DNA of 64,000 bases from contig NZ_CP034443.1 of NCBI RefSeq assembly GCF_003952365.1, positions 3,651,001 to 3,715,000 of the forward strand. Reading direction: 5' to 3'. Both the position numbers and the translations under genes were made by a program. Every line of letters starts with the position of its first letter. Positions within the stretch are counted from its first letter, which is position 1. Origin of the DNA: Mesorhizobium sp. M9A.F.Ca.ET.002.03.1.2 (GTDB lineage Bacteria > Pseudomonadota > Alphaproteobacteria > Rhizobiales > Rhizobiaceae). This document shows, piece after piece, positions 1 to 8,353 of the stretch. A model generated the notes under the pieces. The model worked only from the letters and a program-made list of their open reading frames with translations. It was not told the origin of the DNA and did not search any database.

Positions 1-71
1 GATCGATGGGGAAGTGCCCGTCTTTTTCGGGGAGGTTTCTAAGGGCCGCCTTCGTTCTACGGCTCGAGTGT

Positions 72-86
72 GTTCCCACTAGGAAC
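72..86. promoter_or_regulatory. Small palindrome upstream of the sugar-transport operon
   Basis: GTTCC and GGAAC flank a 5-base centre (CACTA), about 20 bases before the start codon of the binding-protein gene. It could be an operator half-site pair or a small leader hairpin. No regulator gene is visible in the window, and such short palindromes also arise by chance. Confidence 0.22.
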
Positions 87-104
87 GTTATGGGAGGAGT
101 GCAG

Positions 105-1094
105 ATGAAAAAGCTCATGATCGCGGCGCTTGCCGCAACCCTTATGCTTGGCGGATCATTCGCTGCGATGGCACAGCAGGCCGGCAAGGTCGGCGTCGTC
201 GTCAAGATCGGCGGCATTCCATGGTTCAACGCAATGGAGGCGGGCATCAAGGAGCGCGGCCAGAAGCTCGGGGTCGACGCATTCATGGTCGGCCCGACCA
301 GCGCCGATCCGGCACTGCAAGTTCGCGCCATCGAGGATCTGATCGCGCAGGGAGTCAAGGTCATCGGCGTCGTGCCGAATGATGCGAAAGTCCTTGAACC
401 AGTCCTGCGGAAGGCCAAGGACGCCGGCGTCATCGTCATCACGCATGAATCGCCTGGCCAGAAGGGCGCCGACTGGGATTTCGAACTCGCGTCCGCGACC
501 GGCTTCGGCGAGGCTCACGCCAAGCTCTTGGCGGAAAAGATGGGCGGCAAGGGTGAGTATGCAGTCTTCGTCGGCTCGCTGACGGTGCCGCTGCACAATG
601 CCTGGGCCGATGCGGCAATCGAATATCTGAAGAAGAACCATCCGGACATGAAGCAGGTCGGCGAACGCTATGGCGTCGCCGAGGATGTGGACAAAAGCCG
701 CAGCACTGCGCTTGACCTGATCTCCGCCAATCCCGGCTTGAAGGGCTTCCTCGCCTTCGGAAGCCAAGGCCCGATCGGCGCGGGCCGCGCAATCGAAGAG
801 CGCCGGAAGGTGGGCGAAATATTCGTGCTCGGGCCATTCTCGCCAGGCCAGGGCCAGAAACTTATCAAAAGCGACGCGATTTCGGGCGGATTCATGTGGA
901 ATCCGAAACAGGCGGGCGAGGTTTTCGTCACCCTGGCCGATCATCTGATGAAGGGCAACGAGATCAAGGATGGCGATACGATCGAAGGGCTAGGGACAGT
1001 CAAGCCCGACGTCGAAAACCATAACATCATCGTCGATCAGCTGGTCCCGATCAACAAGGATACTGTCGACGATCTCGCAGCGATGGGCCTGTAA
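105..1094 (+). CDS. Sugar ABC transporter, periplasmic substrate-binding protein (CUT2/RbsB-like)
   Basis: This 329-residue protein should capture a sugar in the periplasm and deliver it to the permeases encoded downstream. The N-terminus (MKKLMIAALAATLMLGG) is a typical Sec signal peptide, probably cleaved after Ala-Met-Ala near residue 23. The mature part has the type I periplasmic-binding-protein layout (VGVVVKIGGIPWFNAMEAG near its start). This is the rhamnose/AI-2/ribose-type binding-protein class. The start is set by GGAGG at 93-97, seven bases upstream; longer in-frame reading has no such site. It is first in an operon of seven genes. The ligand cannot be read from sequence; the enzymes downstream point to a ketose or deoxy sugar. 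Confidence 0.93.
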   Translation: MKKLMIAALAATLMLGGSFAAMAQQAGKVGVVVKIGGIPWFNAMEAGIKERGQKLGVDAFMVGPTSADPALQVRAIEDLIAQGVKVIGVVPNDAKVLEPVLRKAKDAGVIVITHESPGQKGADWDFELASATGFGEAHAKLLAEKMGGKGEYAVFVGSLTVPLHNAWADAAIEYLKKNHPDMKQVGERYGVAEDVDKSRSTALDLISANPGLKGFLAFGSQGPIGAGRAIEERRKVGEIFVLGPFSPGQGQKLIKSDAISGGFMWNPKQAGEVFVTLADHLMKGNEIKDGDTIEGLGTVKPDVENHNIIVDQLVPINKDTVDDLAAMGL

Positions 1095-1113
1095 GGCCTC
1101 CCAAGGCAATGGC

Positions 1114-1142
1114 AGCCGGGCTGGCGTCGATCCAGCCCGGCT
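1114..1142 (+). promoter_or_regulatory. Intercistronic hairpin after the binding-protein gene
   Basis: A perfect 11-bp inverted repeat (AGCCGGGCTGG / CCAGCCCGGCT) with a 7-base loop lies between the binding-protein gene and the ATPase gene. It lacks a U-run, so it is unlikely to be a full intrinsic terminator. In ABC-transporter operons such hairpins often protect the upstream mRNA and keep the binding protein more abundant than the membrane parts; that role is inferred here. Confidence 0.6.
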
Positions 1143-1182
1143 GAGGATGTGTCAACGCGACTGGATCCAGGGTTTCAACTCG

Positions 1183-2697
1183 ATGGCTGATCAGGCACTC
1201 GATGGCGACGCTTCACGGCCGCTGCTGTCGCTCCGCAACATCAACATGACGTTTGGCGGCGTGAAGGCGCTTAAGAATGTCAGCTTTGAGGTGCTGCCGG
1301 GCGAAGTGCATTGCCTCGCCGGCGAGAACGGCTCCGGCAAGAGCACGCTGATCAAGGTCATTACAGGCGTGTACAAACCCGAGGCGGGCGCCGTGATCGA
1401 CTACGACGGCCAGAGCTACTCCCATATGTCGCCGGTCACGGCGCAGGCCGGCGGAATTCAGGTCATCTGGCAGGACCTCGCCCTGTTTCCGGAGATGACT
1501 GTCGCCGAGAACATCGCGTTCCAGACCGTCATCGGCCGCTGGCCGCGGCTGGTGAACTATGCCGAAATGCGCCGTGTCGCGACCAACGCCTTGAAACGTC
1601 TTGGTGTTACCCTCGATGTCGATCGCGCACTCCACCATTTCCCCATCGCACAGCGGCAGATCGTAGCAATCGCGCGCGCCCTCGTCGGCGAGGCGAAGCT
1701 CGTCTTCATGGACGAGCCGACGGCGTCGCTCACCCAATCCGAAACCGACTATCTGCTGGACATTGTGCGCAATCTGTCGGCGTCGGGCGTCGCCGTTGTG
1801 TTCGTTAGTCATCGACTGGCGGAGGTTCTCGAAATCTCCAGCCGCGTAACCGTGCTGCGCGACGGCGCCCTGGTCGGCGTCTATCCAACCAAAGGTCTGA
1901 CCCAATCGCGCATCACCGAGCTGATGACTGGCAAGACCTTCGACTATTCCGTCCAGAACCGCGATTTGAGCAGGAGCCCTGTCATGCTTGAGGTTGAGGG
2001 GCTGTCGCGGCCCGGCGAATTCGAGGATGTGTCCTTGACGGTCCGGCGCGGCGAGACGCTCGGCATCACCGGGTTGCTTGGGGCAGGGCGCACCGAGCTG
2101 GCGCTGACCTTGTTTGGCATGCGCAAGCCGAGATCGGGCTCTGTCGTCCTGGATGGCAAACCCGTTCGCTTCGGCTCCAACCGTGACGCGATCGCCGCCG
2201 GCGTCGCCTATCTTTCGGAAGACCGGCTGTCGCTCGGTCTTATTCAGCCCCAGGCAATCGCCGACAACATGGTCATCGCCTCGCTAGACAAGATCCTTTC
2301 GGGCGGATTCATTTCGAGCGATCGCAGGCGATCTCTGGTCAATCGCTGGATTAGGGATCTCGGCGTCAGGATCGGAAAGCAGGACGACGCGGTCTCGACC
2401 CTGTCGGGGGGAAATCAGCAACGAGTCGCGATTGCAAAATGGCTGGCGACGGATCCGAAGCTGCTTATCCTCGACGCACCGACGGTCGGCGTCGATGTCG
2501 GCGCGCGCGCCGGCATTTTCGACATCGTTTCCAAGCTGGCGGACAGCGGCCTGGCTATCATCCTGATCTCGGACGAGGTGCCTGAAGTCTATTTCAACGC
2601 CGACCGTGTGCTGCACATGGCTCAGGGGCGAATTGTCGGCGAATATGCGCCTGGCGCTACGACCCTCCAGGCGATCGAGGAGGCGGTCTATGCGTAG
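1183..2697 (+). CDS. Sugar ABC transporter, double ATP-binding protein (CUT2 family)
   Basis: This 504-residue protein has two fused ATP-binding cassettes, the normal form for CUT2 sugar importers (RbsA/XylG/RhaT type). The first cassette has Walker A (GENGSGKST) and a Walker B/glutamate segment (LVFMDEPTASL). The second has a degenerate first loop (GLLGAGRTE) as is usual in the family, then a strong signature motif (LSGGNQQR) and LLILDAPTVGVDVGA. The ATG at 1183 is preferred because the upstream ATG at 1147 has GAGG directly against it, leaving no spacing. The last codons overlap the first permease gene by 8 bases, so the two are probably translationally coupled. It powers import by the two permeases. 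Confidence 0.93.
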   Translation: MADQALDGDASRPLLSLRNINMTFGGVKALKNVSFEVLPGEVHCLAGENGSGKSTLIKVITGVYKPEAGAVIDYDGQSYSHMSPVTAQAGGIQVIWQDLALFPEMTVAENIAFQTVIGRWPRLVNYAEMRRVATNALKRLGVTLDVDRALHHFPIAQRQIVAIARALVGEAKLVFMDEPTASLTQSETDYLLDIVRNLSASGVAVVFVSHRLAEVLEISSRVTVLRDGALVGVYPTKGLTQSRITELMTGKTFDYSVQNRDLSRSPVMLEVEGLSRPGEFEDVSLTVRRGETLGITGLLGAGRTELALTLFGMRKPRSGSVVLDGKPVRFGSNRDAIAAGVAYLSEDRLSLGLIQPQAIADNMVIASLDKILSGGFISSDRRRSLVNRWIRDLGVRIGKQDDAVSTLSGGNQQRVAIAKWLATDPKLLILDAPTVGVDVGARAGIFDIVSKLADSGLAIILISDEVPEVYFNADRVLHMAQGRIVGEYAPGATTLQAIEEAVYA

Positions 2698-3691
2698 GTT
2701 TGTCCGCTCCCACGCAACGGAACTGGCCTTGCTCGCCGTTATCGCCGTCATCTGCGTCTTCCTCTCGATTGCGACGGATCGGTTCTTCACGCTTGGCAAC
2801 GCGTTTGACCTACTGAACACCAGCTCGGTCAACATCATCTTCGCCGTCGGCCTGCTCGTCGTGCTGATTGCCGGCGGTATTGACATCTCCTTCGCCGTTG
2901 CTGCCTCCGTTGTGCAATATCTGACGGCGACCGTGCTCGGCTGGATCGGCGGCGGGAATTGGATTGTCGGTCTCATCATCGCTGGCGTATTGGGCGTCGC
3001 GTTGGGCTGTATCAACGCCTTCCTGATCCACAGGTTCAGGATCATCTCGATCGTCGCGACGATTTCGACCTTCAACATTTTCTTCGGCTTGCTGATGTTC
3101 TTCACAGGCGGCGTGTCGATTTACAATCTGCCGGACTGGCTCACCACCCGCGTCGTGCTGTTCGAGCGCGAGATGGCTGACGGCACCTGGGCGGAGATCA
3201 CTCTGCCTGTGCTTATTATGGCCATATGCGTGTTCGCTACCTGGGCGTTGATCACGCGCACCACCACTGGTCGCCAGCTCTACGCATTTGGCGACAATCC
3301 GGAAGGCGCGCGCCGTTTCGGCATCAATATCGGTGCCATGCAATTTATCGCCTTCGGCTGGCTCGGCCTGATGGCGGGCATAGCCGGTCTCGTCCAAGCG
3401 CATTATGCGCAGGAAGTGGTGCCGAACGCCCTTTATGGGCGCGAACTCGACGTCCTGGCAGCCGTAGTCCTTGGCGGCGCGCGGCTCGGTGGCGGCAAAG
3501 GCAGCGTGCTCGGCTGCATTCTGGGCGTTCTGTTGGTCTCGATCACCCAGAACGGACTTAATTTGATGGGTGTGTCGCCTTTCGCGTTCAAGATGATCGT
3601 CGGCGCCATCATTCTTGCCGCCATCACCCTGTCGAACACCAGCATCGAACGCCTGCTGCCGTTCCTGAAAAGCCGACGGGTGCCTTCATGA
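2690..3691 (+). CDS. Sugar ABC transporter permease 1 (BPD_transp_2 family)
   Basis: This 333-residue inner-membrane protein has about nine hydrophobic segments and the CUT2 permease signature region (VVLGGARLGGGKGSVLGCILG) in its C-terminal third. The start is at MRRFVRSH, preceded by GAGGAGG and overlapping the ATPase stop; the longer in-frame extension reads back through the ATPase gene and is not used. It overlaps the next permease by ATGA. Two different permease genes in a row suggest a heterodimeric channel, as in the rhamnose and AI-2 transporters. Confidence 0.92.
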   Translation: MRRFVRSHATELALLAVIAVICVFLSIATDRFFTLGNAFDLLNTSSVNIIFAVGLLVVLIAGGIDISFAVAASVVQYLTATVLGWIGGGNWIVGLIIAGVLGVALGCINAFLIHRFRIISIVATISTFNIFFGLLMFFTGGVSIYNLPDWLTTRVVLFEREMADGTWAEITLPVLIMAICVFATWALITRTTTGRQLYAFGDNPEGARRFGINIGAMQFIAFGWLGLMAGIAGLVQAHYAQEVVPNALYGRELDVLAAVVLGGARLGGGKGSVLGCILGVLLVSITQNGLNLMGVSPFAFKMIVGAIILAAITLSNTSIERLLPFLKSRRVPS

Positions 3692-4683
3692 CGGTTTTGA
3701 TTGAACGCGCCCGCAATGCCTTCGGCCCCGAACTGGCAGGTCCGCTTGCCGCGTTTGTGGCGGTTATGGTCGTGTTCGGTTTTGCCGCGCCGAACTTTTT
3801 TTCTCGTGCCACCTTCGGATCGGTCGCCTTCCAGCTGCCGGAGCTCGGCCTCCTTACACTTGCCATGCTGCTGCCGATCCTGACCGGCGGCCTGAATCTG
3901 GCCATCACCTTCACGGCCAACATGGCCGGCCTGACGCTGGCTTGGGTACTGCAAAGCCAGGGGGGCGTCGACGCGGGCATCGGCGCCTTTGTCCTTGGCT
4001 CGGTCCTTGCCATTGCGGTCGGGGCACTGAGCGGGCTGATCATGGGGCTCGTCATCGCTTACACCAAGGCTCACCCGATCCTGGTATCGCTGTCGATGAT
4101 GATCTTCCTGCGCGGTCTCGGTGAATTCCTGACCCGCGGTGGTGACGTGTCCGGCATTCCCGGGTTCCTGGCGCCCATCGGCTACGGTTCGATTTTTGGC
4201 ATTCCGGTGCCGTTGCTCATTTTCATGGCTTGCGTGTTGATCTGGCATGTCCTGCTGACGCGCATGAAACTAGGCTTCAACACCTACATGATTGGCTCCA
4301 ACATCGAGGCCACGCGCTATTCCGGTATCAATACGCGCAAGGTTCAGGTTCTCGTCTACACATTGTCCGGCGCGATGTGCGCGGTCGCCGGCATCATCAT
4401 GCTGGCGCGCTTCAATTCGGTGCGTGTTGGCCACGGCGAGTCCTACCTGCTGATCACCGTGCTTGCCTGCTTTCTTGGCGGGGTCAATCCGTTCGGCGGC
4501 TTCGGTCGGGTGATCCCGGTCTTTGTTGCGCTGGTCGTGCTCCAACTTCTGTCCTCGGGACTCAATCTGATGGGCGCAAACCAGCATCTTGCGACGGCGG
4601 TCTGGGGCATTTTGATGATCACTGTGATGATCCTGCGCTGGCTTGCCGGACGCCTCAAATTCCTAAACACAAACAGAAGGTGA
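3688..4683 (+). CDS. Sugar ABC transporter permease 2 (BPD_transp_2 family)
   Basis: This is a 331-residue inner-membrane protein with alternating hydrophobic stretches, the partner of the preceding permease. It carries the same family region (LACFLGGVNPFGGFGRV), diverged from permease 1. Its ATG overlaps the previous stop (ATGA), which fits coupled translation and 1:1 assembly. It is followed after five bases by the epimerase gene, so transport and catabolism are encoded together. Confidence 0.92.
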   Translation: MTVLIERARNAFGPELAGPLAAFVAVMVVFGFAAPNFFSRATFGSVAFQLPELGLLTLAMLLPILTGGLNLAITFTANMAGLTLAWVLQSQGGVDAGIGAFVLGSVLAIAVGALSGLIMGLVIAYTKAHPILVSLSMMIFLRGLGEFLTRGGDVSGIPGFLAPIGYGSIFGIPVPLLIFMACVLIWHVLLTRMKLGFNTYMIGSNIEATRYSGINTRKVQVLVYTLSGAMCAVAGIIMLARFNSVRVGHGESYLLITVLACFLGGVNPFGGFGRVIPVFVALVVLQLLSSGLNLMGANQHLATAVWGILMITVMILRWLAGRLKFLNTNRR

Positions 4684-4688
4684 GTTAG

Positions 4689-5537
4689 ATGCATGGTTTT
4701 GGGGTCCACACTTCGATGTGGACGATGAACTGGGACCGGGCCGGCGCGGAGAAGGCGATCGCGGCTTCGGTCAAATACGGGATGGACTTTATCGAGATCG
4801 CGCTTCTGAACGCGCCGGCGGTCGATGCCGCGCACACACGCGCCTTGCTCGAAAAGCACAATCTTCCTGCCGTTTGCTCGCTTGGCCTGCCGGAGCGCGC
4901 CTGGGCCTCGGTGCGGCCGGATGCCGCCATTGAACATCTCGAAGTGGCCATCGACAAGACTGCGGAAATGGGTGCGCTGGCGCTTTCCGGCGTGATTTTC
5001 GGCGGTATCGGCGAACGTACCGGCCTGCCACCGACCGAAAAGGAATACGACAACATCGCGCATGTCCTGACCGTCGCCGCCAAGCACGCCAAGAAGCGCG
5101 GCATAGAGCTCGGAATCGAGGCGGTGAACCGCTACGAGAACCATTTGATCAATACCGGCGCGCAGGCCGTCTGGATGGTCGAGAAGGTCGGGGCCGACAA
5201 CGTCTTTGTTCATCTCGACACTTACCATATGAATATCGAGGAGAAGGGGGCCGCCAATGGCATTCTGGCCGCCCGCGACCACCTGAAATATATCCACCTG
5301 TCTGAGAGCGATCGCGGCACGCCAGGCACCGGCAACTGCCCCTGGGACGAGATCTATGCGACGCTGGCGGCGATCGGCTTCAAGGGCGGACTTGCCATGG
5401 AAAGCTTCATCAACATGCCGCCGGAAGTCTCCTACGGTCTCTCGGTCTGGCGGCCGGTCGCGAAGGACGAGGCCGAAGTGATGGGCAATGGCTTGCCGTT
5501 CCTGCGCAACAAGGCTCGCCAATACGGTCTGATCTGA
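4689..5537 (+). CDS. Sugar isomerase/epimerase, D-tagatose 3-epimerase type TIM barrel
   Basis: This 282-residue protein belongs to the xylose-isomerase-like/AP endonuclease 2 TIM-barrel superfamily. The four metal ligands of the ketose 3-epimerase group are visible at Glu144 (GIEAVNRYE), Asp177 (HLDTYH), His203 (YIHLSESD) and Glu238 (AMESF). Their spacing equals that of Pseudomonas cichorii D-tagatose 3-epimerase (152/185/211/246 minus 8). It should therefore epimerise a free ketose at C3 using a divalent metal ion; the sugar is not determined. A good ribosome-binding site (AGAAGG) precedes the ATG. It sits between the transporter and the kinase, so epimerisation probably precedes phosphorylation. 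Confidence 0.85.
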   Translation: MHGFGVHTSMWTMNWDRAGAEKAIAASVKYGMDFIEIALLNAPAVDAAHTRALLEKHNLPAVCSLGLPERAWASVRPDAAIEHLEVAIDKTAEMGALALSGVIFGGIGERTGLPPTEKEYDNIAHVLTVAAKHAKKRGIELGIEAVNRYENHLINTGAQAVWMVEKVGADNVFVHLDTYHMNIEEKGAANGILAARDHLKYIHLSESDRGTPGTGNCPWDEIYATLAAIGFKGGLAMESFINMPPEVSYGLSVWRPVAKDEAEVMGNGLPFLRNKARQYGLI

Positions 5538-5541
5538 CACA

Positions 5542-7008
5542 ATGTGTGACGGACAGAAGGCGGGCGGCGCGAAGATCGCCGTCCTCGATGTCGGCAAGAC
5601 GAACATAAAGCTCTCCGCGATGACGTTCGACGGCATGCTCGTGGAGAACCTCTCTGTCCGCAACGAAGTGCGGCCCGGTCCACCTTGGCGGCAGCACGAT
5701 CTCGAGGGCATTAGCGACTGGCTGTTCGGCTCGCTCGCCACTTTGTGCCGACACCATTCGCTGGAAAAGGTGGTCGGCACCGGACATGGCTCCGCGGGGG
5801 TTCTGGTGAACGCAGATCCCGCCGACACTTCCGCTCTGCCGATGATTGACTATGAGCAGGACTTGCCGCCTGCAATTCGCGATGGCTACGCGCCGCTTTC
5901 GGGCGATTTCTTCGATCGCGGCAGCTCGATCATGCTGAAGGCCGCCCACCAGGCGCGCCAGCTGTACTGGATGCAGCAGGTTGATCCGAAGCGCGTCGCT
6001 CAGGCTCGTTGGTATCTGGGCTTGCCTCAATATTGGGCCTGGCGGCTATCAGGCGTGCCATCGGCCGAAACGACGATCCTCTCGGCGCAATCACATCTAT
6101 GGAACAACGTGCGCAAGGCGTGGTCGCCCATTGTGGCGAGGCAGGGGTGGACGCGCCTCATGCCACCATTCCATCCGGCCTGGGAGACGTTGGGGCCAAT
6201 CCGGCAGGATCTGGCGCGCCGGCACGGCATTCCGGAAAAGCTGTCTGTCCTGACCGGCGGCCACGACAGCAGCCTGAACCTTTACCGCTACCAGGCGGCA
6301 GGCATGCGCGACGCCTGCGTGATCTCTACCGGAACCTGGATTGTCGGAATGTGCGCGGCGACACCTCTCGACCAACTCGATGAAAATCGCGGAATGGTGC
6401 TGAACAGCGACGTGACAGGACGCCCGGTCGGCGGCGTTTTGACCATGGGCGGACGAGAGTTCAGTCATGTGGCAGGGGAGGGGCAAGAAGGAAATGCGGC
6501 CGACGCTGCGCTGGTCAGTTTGTTGATTGAGCGGGGCACCTTCGCTTTGCCGTCGTTCGGCGACGATGACGGCCTGTTTCCCGGCAGCGCTGGGCGTGGC
6601 CGGTTTGAAGGGCCGCCTGCGGAGACCCCCGCAGAGCGCAAGGCGCTCGCGGTGCTGTATGCCGCGCTGTTGACGACGGAATGTATCGACGCGCTGAACG
6701 AAAATGGGCTGGTTGCATTGGATGGCACCTTCCTGCGGGACCCGCTCTACGCCACGTTGATTGCCGCGCTGCGGCCAAACTGCCAAACGGTCTACAACCT
6801 CGACTCCTATGGCACTGCTTCGGGCGCGGCCTTACTTGGCGAACATGACGCTCGCGGCACGCCGGCTCCGATCGCGCTCAGCCTGCCGGCCGCCTTTGCC
6901 GGCGATCGTGAGGCGCTCGCGGCCTATGCACGGCGATGGCGCGAACTGGCAAACAGACACATTCTTCCGAAGACAAGACCAGCAAAAGGACCTACCGATG
7001 ACCGATGA
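5542..7008 (+). CDS. FGGY-family carbohydrate kinase
   Basis: This 488-residue sugar kinase has the N-terminal phosphate-1 loop (DVGKTNIKL near residue 14), a TGGHDS segment in the middle and the adenosine-side motif STGTWIV. It should phosphorylate a ketose with ATP. The family includes xylulo-, rhamnulo- and fuculokinases; the N-terminal variant with KTNIK is typical of poorly characterised proteobacterial members, so no named substrate is assigned. The last 11 bases overlap the aldolase start, and the aldolase ribosome-binding site lies inside this gene. With a class II aldolase next to it, the product is most likely a ketose 1-phosphate. Confidence 0.88.
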   Translation: MCDGQKAGGAKIAVLDVGKTNIKLSAMTFDGMLVENLSVRNEVRPGPPWRQHDLEGISDWLFGSLATLCRHHSLEKVVGTGHGSAGVLVNADPADTSALPMIDYEQDLPPAIRDGYAPLSGDFFDRGSSIMLKAAHQARQLYWMQQVDPKRVAQARWYLGLPQYWAWRLSGVPSAETTILSAQSHLWNNVRKAWSPIVARQGWTRLMPPFHPAWETLGPIRQDLARRHGIPEKLSVLTGGHDSSLNLYRYQAAGMRDACVISTGTWIVGMCAATPLDQLDENRGMVLNSDVTGRPVGGVLTMGGREFSHVAGEGQEGNAADAALVSLLIERGTFALPSFGDDDGLFPGSAGRGRFEGPPAETPAERKALAVLYAALLTTECIDALNENGLVALDGTFLRDPLYATLIAALRPNCQTVYNLDSYGTASGAALLGEHDARGTPAPIALSLPAAFAGDREALAAYARRWRELANRHILPKTRPAKGPTDDR

Positions 7009-7690
7009 CAGCGCGCTGCGCCGCGAGATCGTGGATGTTTGCCGCCGGATGAACTCCAGCGGCATAAACCGGGGCAATGCCGGCAACCTGTCGGTGCGCT
7101 TTGGCGACGGCTTTCTGATCACGCCCTCGTCGCTATCCTATGAAACGATGACGCCCGAAGACATTGTCGAGATGGGCTTTGACGGCACCTATGTCGGCCG
7201 ACGGCCCTCCTCGGAATGGCGCTTCCACCGTGACATTTTGAGAGAGCGGCAGGAGATCAACGTTGTTCTGCATTGCCACTCGCTCTACGCCACGACGCTG
7301 GCCTGCCATCATAAGACAATCCCGAGCTTCCACTATATGACAGGCGTTGCGGGCGGTACGACCATCCGCTGCGCGGGCTACGCAACCTTTGGCACACAGG
7401 CCTTGTCCGACAATGCCTTGGTTGCACTCAAGGACCGCCTCGCCTGCCTGCTCGGCCAGCACGGGCAGATTTCGCTCGGCAAGACGCTGGAAGCGGCGTT
7501 GTGGCTGGCGACCGAGGTCGAAACCCTGTCTCGCATGTATGTCCAGGCGCTCACCCTTGGCGAGCCGCCGGTCCTTTCCGACGAGGAGATGGCGCGGGTG
7601 ATCGAGCAGATGCGGAAGATGAGCTATGGCCAAGCGCCGGATGCGGAGGGAACGAACGATTCGGCGCGGCCGCGCGGCGCTGCGGCCTAG
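6998..7690 (+). CDS. Class II aldolase, L-fuculose-1-phosphate aldolase type
   Basis: This 230-residue protein of the class II aldolase/adducin family has the zinc and catalytic residues at the same positions as E. coli FucA: Glu73 (SSEWRFH), His92 and His94 (LHCHS) and His155 (GQHGQ). It should cleave a ketose 1-phosphate into dihydroxyacetone phosphate and an aldehyde. The ATG at 6998 has AAAAGGA seven bases upstream; the longer reading frame from 6761 runs inside the kinase gene and is not used. The C-terminus carries a short hydrophilic tail (PDAEGTNDSARPRGAAA) beyond the family core. It is the last gene of the sugar operon. Confidence 0.88.
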   Translation: MTDDSALRREIVDVCRRMNSSGINRGNAGNLSVRFGDGFLITPSSLSYETMTPEDIVEMGFDGTYVGRRPSSEWRFHRDILRERQEINVVLHCHSLYATTLACHHKTIPSFHYMTGVAGGTTIRCAGYATFGTQALSDNALVALKDRLACLLGQHGQISLGKTLEAALWLATEVETLSRMYVQALTLGEPPVLSDEEMARVIEQMRKMSYGQAPDAEGTNDSARPRGAAA

Positions 7691-7744
7691 CACTGCTTGA
7701 GCAGATTTTAGTGGAGAGAGACCTGCGGCAGCAGATTTGCGGCG

Positions 7745-7958
7745 AACGATGACGTCCTCGGCGAATGCGGCATAGGTTCGGGCTAAATCCGCGCCGCCAC
7801 TGCCGCCGTGTCCGCGCGTGTCCGGCATAATTAGCCGCAGACCGGTCGGCGAGGGACGTTGATTGCCTGGTGGTCCATGAGCCCGCGATGCATGAAGACG
7901 ATCGGGTCGCCGGGCCTACGTCAGCATAGGCCAGTCTGTGCTGGGCATGGCTTCTCAT
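7745..7958 (-). pseudogene. Remnant of an alpha/beta-hydrolase N-terminus, broken by frameshifts
   Basis: Three reading-frame pieces on the minus strand join into a recognisable hydrolase start. The frame opening at 7958 gives HRLAYADVGP. The next frame gives GDPIVFMHRGLMDHQAI and ends at a stop after RRPVCG. The third gives LIMPDTRGHGGSGGADLA followed by RTYAAFAEDVI. This matches the usual order of oxyanion-side HG motif and RGHGGS loop, but the nucleophile-elbow region and the rest are missing, and the sequence runs into the aldolase gene end. At least two frameshifts and a C-terminal deletion are needed, so it is a dead fragment. Confidence 0.6.
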
Positions 7959-8353
7959 TGCTCGCAGTCGGGGAGAGGCTGATCGCTGACGTCAACAAGG
8001 CCTACGGACGATCAGTTGCAAATTCCTCCTTTCCTTCAAGTCGCCGGCCTCGCTGGGATCTGCTCGGCATCGATTGCGCGATATGCCACCCGGCTACGCT
8101 GGCATGCCGGTCGCTGGCGTTTGTCGCGGGCGGGCCAACCTCGCGGTTCTAGCCCTATTGGTGGCGTCATCCGGAGCAAGTGTGCAGGCCTCAGCGTGCC
8201 GCCGCCCTCAAGATCCGGCGTTGGCCGCTGATTCAAACGTCGAACCCGCTCAATTCCACGTTGGTTCGAACGCTGCGAACCACGCTCACCTGTCATGTTA
8301 AGAGATCGAACGGACGAGGTCCTCAATTGAACTCTTTAAGGACACCAGCCAAG
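7959..8353. other. Gap without a supported gene
   Basis: About 395 bases between the hydrolase remnant and the cysteine synthase start. Short open frames exist on both strands, but none has a good ribosome-binding site or recognisable protein. AAGGA near 8338-8342 is the likely ribosome-binding site of the next gene. No clear promoter was identified. Confidence 0.5.

Noticed and set aside
4443..5828. 461-codon minus-strand open frame
   Set aside because: It is antisense to the permease, epimerase and kinase genes, which have clear motifs; long antisense frames are common in high-GC DNA.
8036..8326. Short frames on both strands before the cysteine synthase gene
   Set aside because: No ribosome-binding site and no recognisable protein pattern.
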